A DNA stretch of 64,000 nucleotides from assembly GCF_013364215.1 (NCBI RefSeq), contig NZ_CP054923.1, forward strand, positions 6,262,001 to 6,326,000, in the 5' to 3' direction. The notes beneath the pieces are model-generated. The model was not told the origin of the DNA. It saw only the letters and a list, made by a program, of their open reading frames with translations, and did not search any database. The translations under genes were made by a program, and so were the position numbers. Positions 57,582 through 64,000 of this stretch are shown here, in pieces. This stretch comes from Verrucosispora sp. NA02020 (lineage in GTDB: Bacteria; Actinomycetota; Actinomycetes; Mycobacteriales; Micromonosporaceae). Within the stretch, counting starts at the first letter, position 1. Each line of letters begins with the position of its first letter.

Positions 57582-60100
57582 CCGGTGGCAACGTGGTCGT
57601 GATCGGCAACGGCATGGTCGGGCAACGGTTCGTCGACGCGGTGCGGTCACGCGACCCGGGGGGACGGTGGCGGGTCACCGTCCTCGCCGAGGAGACCCGA
57701 CCCGCGTACGACCGGGTGCGGCTCTCCGCGTTCTTCGACGGGGCCGACGTGGACGAGTTGAACCTGCACACCCCGCACGACGGCGTCGAGTTGCGCCTCG
57801 GCGAGGCGGCCACCGGGGTGGACCGGGCCCGTCGGGTGGTGTCCACGGCGACCGGCGAGCACCCGTACGACGTGCTGGTCCTGGCCACCGGGTCGTCGGC
57901 GTTCGTGCCGCCGGTGGCGGGTACGGACCTGCCGGGGGTGTTCGTCTACCGGACGCTGGACGACCTCGCGGCGATCCGCGAGCACGCCCGGGGCCGACGC
58001 ACCGGCGCGGTGATCGGCGGCGGTCTGCTCGGCCTGGAGGCGGCGAACGCGCTGCGCCTGCTCGGTCTGGCCACCCGCGTGGTGGAGTTCGCGCCCCGGC
58101 TGATGCCGGTGCAGGTCGACACCGCCGGTGGCGCGATGCTGCGCCGCTACGTCGAGGAGTTGGGGGTGGCCTGTCACCTGGGGGTGGCGACCACCGCGTT
58201 GCGACCCGGCCCGGACGGCGCGGTCGGCGGCCTGGAGCTGGCCGACGGCACGCTGCTCGACGCCGACGTGGTGGTGGTGGCCGCCGGCATCCGTCCCCGC
58301 GACGAGGTGGCCCGTGCGGCCGGACTGGAGGTCGGCCCGCGCGGTGGGGTGCTGGTCGACGACGCCTGCCGCACCTCCGACGAGCGGATCTACGCGGTCG
58401 GCGAGTGCGCGGCGGTGCAGGGCACCTGCTACGGCCTGGTCGCCCCCGGGTACGCGATGGCCGAGGTGGTGGCGGATCGGCTGGTCGGCGGGGAGGCCAC
58501 CTTCCCGGGCGCGGACACCGCCACCAAGCTGAAGCTGCTCGGCGTCGACGTGGCCTCCTTCGGTGACGCGCACGGCACCACGCCGGGTTGCCTGGACGTG
58601 ACCTGGACCGATCCGGCCACCCGGGTCTACGCCAAACTGGTGCTCTCCGACGACGCGACGACGCTTCTCGGCGGCGTGCTGGTGGGTGACGCGTCGGCGT
58701 ACCCGACGTTGCGGGCCAGCGTCGGCGGGCCGTTGCCGGCCGCGCCGCTGGCGTTGCTCGCCCCGGAGCAGGCGGCGGGCGCGACGGCGGGCGCGCTGCC
58801 GGCGTCCGCCCAGGTCTGTTCCTGCAACGCGGTCACCCGGGGCGACGTCGACGCGGCGATCGCGGGCGGCTGCGCGGACGTGCCGGCGCTGAAGGCGTGC
58901 ACCCGGGCCGGCACCAGTTGCGGTTCGTGCGTCCCGATGCTCAAACAGTTGCTCGACGCGGCCGGTGTGGTCCAGTCCCGGGCGTTGTGCGAGCACTTCG
59001 ACGTCAGCCGGCAGGAGCTGTTCGACATCGTCCGGGTACGCGGCATCCGGACGTTCTCCCGGCTGATCGCCGAGCACGGCCGGGGGCGGGGCTGCGACAT
59101 CTGCAAGCCGGTCGTCGCCTCGATCCTCGCCTCGCTCGGCAACGGGCACATCCTCGACGGCGAGCAGGCGTCGTTGCAGGACACCAACGACCACTTCCTG
59201 GCGAACCTGCAACGGGACGGCAGCTACTCGGTGGTGCCGCGGATCCCGGGCGGGGAGATCACCCCGGAGAAGCTGATCGTGATCGGTGAGGTGGCCCGCG
59301 ACTTCCGGCTCTACACCAAGATCACCGGCGGGCAGCGGATCGACCTGTTCGGCGCCCGGGTCGACCAGTTGCCGCAGATCTGGCGTCGGCTGGTCGACGC
59401 CGGTTTCGAGTCCGGGCACGCGTACGGCAAGGCGCTGCGGACGGTGAAGTCCTGCGTCGGCTCCACCTGGTGCCGGTACGGGGTGCAGGACGCCGTCGGA
59501 CTGGCCGTCGCCCTGGAGCTGCGGTACCGGGGACTCCGCGCGCCACATAAGCTCAAGTCGGCGGTCTCCGGCTGCGCCCGGGAATGCGCCGAGGCCCGCA
59601 GCAAAGACTTCGGCATCATCGCCACCGAGACCGGCTGGAACCTCTACGTCGGCGGCAACGGAGGCTTCCGGCCCCGGCACGCCGACCTGTTCGCCACCGA
59701 CCTCTCCACCGAGGCGCTGATCAGGACGATCGACAGGTTCCTGATGTACTACGTCCGCACCGCAGACCGGCTGCAACGCACCGCCGTCTGGATCGAGGCG
59801 ATGGAGGGCGGGCTCGACCACCTCCGCTCGGTGATCGTCGACGACTCGCTCGGCCTCTGCGCGGACCTGGACGCCGCGATGGCCCGACACGTCACGTCCT
59901 ACTCGGACGAGTGGCGGGACGTGCTCGACGACCCGGACCGGCTGCGCCGCTTCACCTCCTTCGTGAACGCGCCGGACGTACCCGATCCGTCGATCACCTT
60001 CGCCACCGAACGCGGACAACCCGTCCCGGTCGGCGGCCGACCACCCGCACCCGACGGCCGCCAGCCGGTCACCCTCGGCCTGCCGGAGGTACGGCGATGA
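57578..60100 (+). CDS. nirB: NADH nitrite reductase large subunit
   Basis: An 840-residue enzyme that reduces nitrite to ammonium. Order: FAD/NAD domains (VVVIGNGMVGQRFVDAV; GAVIGGGLLGLEAANAL), BFD [2Fe-2S] (VCSCNAVTRGDV, SCGSCVPMLKQL), a ferredoxin-like half domain, then the siroheme/[4Fe-4S] domain with ligands in SCVGSTWCRYG (about 625-635) and SGCARECAEA (about 664-673). GGTGGAGG precedes the ATG. Both ends are ATGA overlaps. Confidence 0.95.
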   Translation: MTGGNVVVIGNGMVGQRFVDAVRSRDPGGRWRVTVLAEETRPAYDRVRLSAFFDGADVDELNLHTPHDGVELRLGEAATGVDRARRVVSTATGEHPYDVLVLATGSSAFVPPVAGTDLPGVFVYRTLDDLAAIREHARGRRTGAVIGGGLLGLEAANALRLLGLATRVVEFAPRLMPVQVDTAGGAMLRRYVEELGVACHLGVATTALRPGPDGAVGGLELADGTLLDADVVVVAAGIRPRDEVARAAGLEVGPRGGVLVDDACRTSDERIYAVGECAAVQGTCYGLVAPGYAMAEVVADRLVGGEATFPGADTATKLKLLGVDVASFGDAHGTTPGCLDVTWTDPATRVYAKLVLSDDATTLLGGVLVGDASAYPTLRASVGGPLPAAPLALLAPEQAAGATAGALPASAQVCSCNAVTRGDVDAAIAGGCADVPALKACTRAGTSCGSCVPMLKQLLDAAGVVQSRALCEHFDVSRQELFDIVRVRGIRTFSRLIAEHGRGRGCDICKPVVASILASLGNGHILDGEQASLQDTNDHFLANLQRDGSYSVVPRIPGGEITPEKLIVIGEVARDFRLYTKITGGQRIDLFGARVDQLPQIWRRLVDAGFESGHAYGKALRTVKSCVGSTWCRYGVQDAVGLAVALELRYRGLRAPHKLKSAVSGCARECAEARSKDFGIIATETGWNLYVGGNGGFRPRHADLFATDLSTEALIRTIDRFLMYYVRTADRLQRTAVWIEAMEGGLDHLRSVIVDDSLGLCADLDAAMARHVTSYSDEWRDVLDDPDRLRRFTSFVNAPDVPDPSITFATERGQPVPVGGRPPAPDGRQPVTLGLPEVRR

Positions 60101-60444
60101 GCATCGCGACGACGCTGCGCTGGCACGTGGTCTGCCCGCTGGACCGGCTGGACCCGGACCGGGGCGTCGCCGCCCTCGTCGACGGGGTGCAGGTGGCGGT
60201 CTTCCGCACCGGAGACGGGTTGTACGCGATCGACAACCGCGACCCGGTCGCCGAGGCGTACGTGCTGTCCCGGGGCATCGTGGGCAGCCGGCAGGGCGTG
60301 CCGACGGTCGCCTCGCCGCTGCACAAGCAGGTGTACGACCTGCGCACGGGGGTTTGTCTCGACCTGCCCGGCGTCGCCGTGGCCCGGCACGAGATCCGTT
60401 GCCGGAACGGCATGGTCGAGGTGCGGCTGCGACAGGAGGGGTGA
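60097..60444 (+). CDS. nirD: Nitrite reductase small subunit
   Basis: A 115-residue Rieske-like protein (LYAIDNRDPVAEAYVLSRGI, then VASPLHKQVYDLRTGVCL). The Rieske Cys/His ligand pairs are absent, which is normal for NirD. It associates with NirB. ATG overlaps the nirB stop; its own TGA directly abuts the next ATG. Confidence 0.92.
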   Translation: MSIATTLRWHVVCPLDRLDPDRGVAALVDGVQVAVFRTGDGLYAIDNRDPVAEAYVLSRGIVGSRQGVPTVASPLHKQVYDLRTGVCLDLPGVAVARHEIRCRNGMVEVRLRQEG

Positions 60445-61533
60445 ATGGGCGAGGAACTGGCCGGCTTCACCATCGGGGTGACCGCCGACCGACGGCGGGA
60501 CGAACTCGCCGCGCTACTGCAACGGCGCGGTGCCCGGGTGGTGCTCGCTCCCGCCCTGCGGATCGTGCCGCTCGCCGACGACACCGAGTTGCGCGAGGCG
60601 ACCCGTACCTGCCTCGACCGGCCACCGGACGTGTTGATGGCCAACACCGGGATCGGCATGCGCGGGTGGCTGGAGGCGGCCGAGGGCTGGGGCCTGGCCG
60701 AGCCGCTGCGCTCCGTGCTCGGCGGCGCGTACGTGGTGGCCCGGGGGCCGAAGGCCCGGGGGGCGATCCGCGCCGCCGGGCTGCACGACCAGTGGTCCCC
60801 GGAGTCGGAGAGCTGCGACGAGGTGGTGGACCACCTGCGTCGGCGGGGAGTCGCCGGGCAGGTGATCGCCATGCAGTTGCACGGCGAGCGGCAACCGGAG
60901 TGCACCCGCGCTCTGGAGGACGCCGGTGCCACGGTCATCGAGATCCCGGTCTACCGGTGGGCCCCGCCGACCGACCCGGCCCCGCTGCACCGGCTGGTCG
61001 ACCTGGTGGCCAGCCGGTTGGTGGACGCGGTCACGTTCACCTCGGCACCGGCCGCGGAGGCGTTGCTGCGGGCCGCCGGTGACCGGACGGAGACGGTGCT
61101 GGAGGCCCTGCGCGGTGACGTGCTGGCCAGTTGCGTCGGCCCGGTCACCGCCGAGCCGCTGGTACGCCGGGGCGTGCCGGTGAGCGCGCCGAGCCGGGCG
61201 AGGTTGGGTGCGCTGGTCCGCACCATCGTCGACGAGTTGCCCCGCCGGACGGTCACCATCAAGGCCGCCGGACACCTGCTCACGTTGCGGGGCCACGCGG
61301 CGGTGATGGACGGTGACCTGAGACCGCTGGCCCCGGCACCGATGGCGGTGCTGCGGGCACTGGCCCAGACACCGGGTCGGGTGCTGTCGCGTACCGCCCT
61401 GCTGCGGACCCTGCCGCGTGGCGCCGACGAGCACGCGGTGGAGATGGCGGTGGCCCGGCTCCGGGCCGGGCTGAAGGCCCCCCGGGTGGTGCAGACGGTC
61501 GTCAAACGCGGGTACCGACTCCGGGTCGACTGA
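60445..61533 (+). CDS. nnaR: HemD-winged-helix fusion, NnaR-like nitrate/nitrite regulator
   Basis: A 362-residue protein: residues 1 to about 255 form a uroporphyrinogen-III synthase (HemD) fold (MANTGIGMRGWLEAAEGW, VTFTSAPAAEALLRAAG). The last about 95 residues are an OmpR/PhoB-type winged helix (LAQTPGRVLSRTALLRTLP, then VVKRGYRLRVD). The same architecture in Streptomyces is NnaR, a co-activator of nitrate/nitrite genes with GlnR. It may sense a tetrapyrrole or feed siroheme to NirB. Assignment rests on architecture and context. Confidence 0.85.
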   Translation: MGEELAGFTIGVTADRRRDELAALLQRRGARVVLAPALRIVPLADDTELREATRTCLDRPPDVLMANTGIGMRGWLEAAEGWGLAEPLRSVLGGAYVVARGPKARGAIRAAGLHDQWSPESESCDEVVDHLRRRGVAGQVIAMQLHGERQPECTRALEDAGATVIEIPVYRWAPPTDPAPLHRLVDLVASRLVDAVTFTSAPAAEALLRAAGDRTETVLEALRGDVLASCVGPVTAEPLVRRGVPVSAPSRARLGALVRTIVDELPRRTVTIKAAGHLLTLRGHAAVMDGDLRPLAPAPMAVLRALAQTPGRVLSRTALLRTLPRGADEHAVEMAVARLRAGLKAPRVVQTVVKRGYRLRVD

Positions 61534-61539
61534 CCGTAC

Positions 61540-61579
61540 GCGGGAGCCCGCCGGTGGAGGTCCACCGACGGGCTCCCGC
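61540..61579. terminator. Bidirectional terminator, nir operon / conservon
   Basis: An 11-bp perfect outer stem (gcgggagcccg and complement) plus an inner cggtgga/tccaccg stem, between the convergent nnaR-like and GTPase genes. Confidence 0.85.
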
Positions 61580-61585
61580 CGACAC

Positions 61586-62209
61586 TCAGCCCACCGGGGT
61601 CGGAAAGCCCCGGTCGTGTTCGGCCTGCAACCGCGCCATGGCGTGCTCGACGACGGTCATCAGCACCCGCTTGACCGAGTCCCGCTGCCGGGCGTCGGTC
61701 AGCACCAGCGGTACGTCCGGCGAGATGGCCAGCGCCTCGCGGACCTCCTCCAGTTCGTACTGCTGCGCGCCGTCGAACCGGTTCAGCGCGACCACGTACG
61801 GCAGCTTGCGGCTCTCGAAGTAGTCGAGCGGAGCGAACGCGTCGGTTATCCGGCGGGTGTCCACCAGCACCGTGGCACCCACCGCGCCCCGAATGATCTC
61901 GTCCCACATGAACCAGAACCGGGTCTGCCCAGGTGTGCCGAAGAGGTACAGGATCAGGTCCTGTGCCATGGTGATACGGCCGAAGTCCATGGCGACCGTG
62001 GTGGTCTCCTTGCCCGGCACCTTGGACGGGTCGTCGATACCGACGCCCGCCGCGGTCATCACCGCCTCGGTGGTCAGCGGTGTGATCTCCGAGATCGCCC
62101 CGACCAACGTGGTCTTGCCGACACCGAAGCCACCCGCGACGACGATCTTCGCGGAGATGATTCCCCGGCTCTGGCGGGCCCCGGCGGGGTCATAGCTCGC
62201 GAAGTCCAC
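61586..62209 (-). CDS. Conservon small GTPase (CvnD-type)
   Basis: A 207-residue Ras-like ATP/GTP-binding protein: P-loop VVAGGFGVGKTTLVGAI, G3 LYLFGTPGQTRFWFMWDE (DxxG reduced to FGTPGQ), and NRFD as G4. It is the fourth component of conservons, membrane-proximal signalling modules of actinomycetes. The GTG start overlaps the DUF742 gene by 20 bases. Confidence 0.92.
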   Translation of the reverse strand: MDFASYDPAGARQSRGIISAKIVVAGGFGVGKTTLVGAISEITPLTTEAVMTAAGVGIDDPSKVPGKETTTVAMDFGRITMAQDLILYLFGTPGQTRFWFMWDEIIRGAVGATVLVDTRRITDAFAPLDYFESRKLPYVVALNRFDGAQQYELEEVREALAISPDVPLVLTDARQRDSVKRVLMTVVEHAMARLQAEHDRGFPTPVG

Positions 62210-62555
62210 TCAGCACCCTTCCCAGCATTTCCATCCGCTCCTCGAAACCTGTGGCGGGAGCGGCCGTCTGTAGCGTCAACAGGCCCTCGGCCACCATGTC
62301 GGCGACCAACACCCGGGCGACACCCAGCGGTAGCCGGGTGTACGCGGCGATTTCCGCCAGCGATTCGGGCCGGCTCTCGCAGACCATGGCGATGCGATGC
62401 TTGTCATGCCCGGCAAACCGCGACTCGGCGATCTGGGTGGGGCTGGCGACCAGCACCGCTTCCAAGGCGATGTCCTGCCGCGGCTCGGTCCGTCCCCGGG
62501 TGACCGCGTACGGCCGCACCAGTGCACCACGCGGGTCACGTCGGTGTTGCTCCAT
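62190..62555 (-). CDS. Conservon DUF742 protein (CvnC-type)
   Basis: A 121-residue winged-helix-like protein with the DUF742 pattern: ALVRPYAVTRGRTEP, ESLAEIAAYTRLPLGVARVL and VLSGLREL at the end. A perfect GGAGGTGATC lies six bases before the ATG. Third component of the conservon. Confidence 0.92.
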   Translation of the reverse strand: MEQHRRDPRGALVRPYAVTRGRTEPRQDIALEAVLVASPTQIAESRFAGHDKHRIAMVCESRPESLAEIAAYTRLPLGVARVLVADMVAEGLLTLQTAAPATGFEERMEMLGRVLSGLREL

Positions 62556-62641
62556 CCGCGATCACCTCCTCTCCCCTCCGCCGGCATGTCGCCACCGGAT
62601 CTCCTCCGTACCGGCGCGGGGTTGCGCCGGTCCTGTCCCTG

Positions 62642-63049
62642 TTATGACCGCACCGCGTCCCGGGGCAGCGGCACCAGCGCCGCGCCGACCCGCTCGACCA
62701 GCAGTGCCATCTCGTAGCCCACCTGCCCGACGTCGCAGCTTCGCGCCGCGAGCACGGCCATCGACGACCCGTCGCTGATCGACATCAGGAACAGGTAGCC
62801 GCTGTCCATCTCGATGACCGTCTGCAGCACCCCGCCGGCACTGAACATCCGCGCGGCGCCCTCGGTCAGGCTCACCACGCCGGAGGTGATCGCGGCGAGC
62901 TGGTCCGCCCGGTCCCCCGGCAGGTCACGGGAGGAAGCGAGTAGCAGTCCGTCGGCGGACACCGCCACCACGTGGGCGATACCCGCCACGCTGTCGGCGA
63001 AGTTGGTGAGCAGCCAACCCATGTCCTGCATGGCCGCTGGCCTGTTCAT
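62642..63049 (-). CDS. Conservon roadblock/LC7 protein (CvnB-type)
   Basis: A 135-residue roadblock/LC7 protein (GWLLTNFADSVAGIAHVVAV, SADGLLLASSRDLP, SVLAARSCDVGQVGYEMALL-like end). In conservons it regulates the GTPase. AAGGAG precedes the ATG, which overlaps the kinase stop as ATGA. The 86-bp gap to the DUF742 gene holds nothing else. Confidence 0.92.
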   Translation of the reverse strand: MNRPAAMQDMGWLLTNFADSVAGIAHVVAVSADGLLLASSRDLPGDRADQLAAITSGVVSLTEGAARMFSAGGVLQTVIEMDSGYLFLMSISDGSSMAVLAARSCDVGQVGYEMALLVERVGAALVPLPRDAVRS

Positions 63050-64000
63050 CGGCTCGTCTCCTTGGTCGAGGTGCTGTCCTGGCTCGCTCCGGCCGTCCGT
63101 CCGCGCTGCACGCCACGGTGGTAGGCCGAGAGCAGACCGCGTACTTCGTCCGGCGTACGGCGGCTGCGCTCACGTCCGCTGCGGGGCTCGATCCCACCGG
63201 GGACGAGCTGCTGCTGCGGCACCCGCTTGGGCAGTCCGGACCGGGTGGTGCCGGCCGGGGTCGGCTCGGCCGCCTTGCTGGCCCGCGTCCAGCCGTCGTC
63301 GGCCGCGGTCCGCCAGGCGTCGGACTCCGAGGCCTGCGGGGCCGCCGGCGACGGCGCCGGGGGCGGCGTGGCCGAGGTGGCCGGTGGCGGTGCCGCCGGT
63401 GGTGGCGCGGCGGGCGGAGTCACCGTGGGCAGTGGCGTGGTCGCGGCGGTCGTCGCGGTCGACGCGGCCGGTGACGACTGGTACGCGGGTGGCGGCGCGG
63501 GCTGCGCGGCGGCAGCCGCCCCGGGTGTACGTGTGGGCAACGGGCTCCGTCCCCGAGTCGGCTCGACGGCCGGCGCGGGTGGGCCGGCAGCCGGCTGCGG
63601 CGGCTCGTCGAACTGCGGTCGGCTGAAGATGGCGGTGGCGTCGTTGCCGTGCGAACGGAACCAGACCGCCTCCATCTCGCGGAAGATCGGCGCCTCGGCC
63701 TGGGGTTCCGGCGGGGCGGTGATCGGCGCGGTGGCCTGTGGTGCCGTGGCGGCCAGGCTGGCGCCCAGGCCACGGAAGGGGGTGTCGGTCTGCGGGGTCG
63801 CACCCACACCGAACGCGGTCGGTGCGCTCATCGGTGCCCCGGCGACCGGACCGGCCGGCAGCACCGGGTCGGGCCGGGCGGCGGGCGGTGCGCTCCGCTG
63901 CGGCAGCGGATCGAGTGACGGCTGGGCGACCGTCGGCGTGCCGGCGTTGAACCCCCCGGCGAAGGCGGGCGGTGCGGTACGGGCCGGCGGGGCCGGCGGC
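63046..64000 (-). CDS. C-terminal part of a conservon sensor histidine kinase (CvnA-type), cut by the window end
   Basis: The reading frame is open from the window edge to the stop at 63046; about 317 residues are visible. All of it is Pro/Ala/Thr-rich linker apart from the terminal block (GLPKRVPQQQLVPG, then DEVRGLLSAYHRGVQRGR), which is the characteristic end of conservon kinases. The ATPase and sensor domains lie outside the window. Kinases of this family often carry an N-terminal nitrate/nitrite-sensing domain, which cannot be checked here. Confidence 0.82.
   Translation of the reverse strand, partial: PPAPPARTAPPAFAGGFNAGTPTVAQPSLDPLPQRSAPPAARPDPVLPAGPVAGAPMSAPTAFGVGATPQTDTPFRGLGASLAATAPQATAPITAPPEPQAEAPIFREMEAVWFRSHGNDATAIFSRPQFDEPPQPAAGPPAPAVEPTRGRSPLPTRTPGAAAAAQPAPPPAYQSSPAASTATTAATTPLPTVTPPAAPPPAAPPPATSATPPPAPSPAAPQASESDAWRTAADDGWTRASKAAEPTPAGTTRSGLPKRVPQQQLVPGGIEPRSGRERSRRTPDEVRGLLSAYHRGVQRGRTAGASQDSTSTKETSR

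Noticed and set aside
60097..60444. NirD lacking Rieske cluster ligands as a sign of decay
   Set aside because: NirD subunits normally lack them.

Overview
The window is high-GC DNA from an actinomycete, most probably Micromonospora or a close relative. The evidence is the strong GC codon bias, frequent GTG and TTG starts, a WhiB-family gene, an XRE/DUF397 pair, a conservon, a His-tailed GroEL1, and a gene order matching the conserved actinobacterial block guaA - GMC oxidase - guaB3 - guaB2 - DUF5319 - whiB3 - groEL1/groES - tsaD - rimI - tsaB - tsaE - alr - nnr - glmS - glmM - rpsI - rplM. From memory this corresponds roughly to Rv3396c and Rv3409c to Rv3443c of M. tuberculosis. No rRNA, tRNA, CRISPR array, transposase or phage gene was seen.

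Layout. 0-13.5 kb: phosphatidylserine synthase, two tandem double-Nudix proteins, a PspC protein, GMP synthase, a GMC oxidoreductase, an LCP cell-wall ligase, an M1 peptidase, GuaB3, IMP dehydrogenase and DUF5319. 13.5-20.2 kb: LuxR regulator, WhiB3/WhiD, a membrane-anchored sulfite-oxidase-type molybdoenzyme, groEL/groES under two CIRCE operators, and an XRE/DUF397 pair. 20.2-29.9 kb (accessory): a repeat-rich 0.6-kb spacer, a THUMP-like methyltransferase, a YbaK deacylase, a xylose-type ABC transporter with its ROK regulator, a DUF4142 protein and a CopC-CopD fusion. 29.9-46.7 kb: the t6A genes (tsaD, tsaB, tsaE) with rimI, split by a sigma factor, probable anti-sigma and giant subtilase insertion; then ung, alr, nnr, a WXG-like/DUF1023 pair and glmS. 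46.7-50.6 kb: aminotransferase, glmM, rpsI, rplM. 50.8-61.5 kb: a nitrate assimilation locus (narK, a MazEF-like pair, a methyltransferase, nasA, nasB, nirB, nirD, an NnaR-like HemD-winged-helix protein) with a four-part GlnR box before nasA. 61.5-64 kb: a convergent conservon whose sensor kinase runs off the window.

The most unusual content is three families of small repeats. (1) A 54-bp imperfect palindrome occurs once between genes and twice inside genes (the methyltransferase at 21582 and nasA at 55262). It keeps the frame both times; in nasA the two stop codons that the other copy would put in that frame are changed to sense codons. (2) A roughly 80-bp cassette that begins and ends with ATGA, encodes a 24-27 residue peptide and carries a Shine-Dalgarno for the next gene sits at operon junctions: one copy between the ABC ATPase and permease genes, and two and a half copies between nasA and nasB. 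(3) Long hairpins carry a GATCATGGAGTTGTGG arm. A further theme is translation starts placed 6-8 nt after a TANNNT -10 hexamer, suggesting leaderless mRNAs for about a dozen genes.
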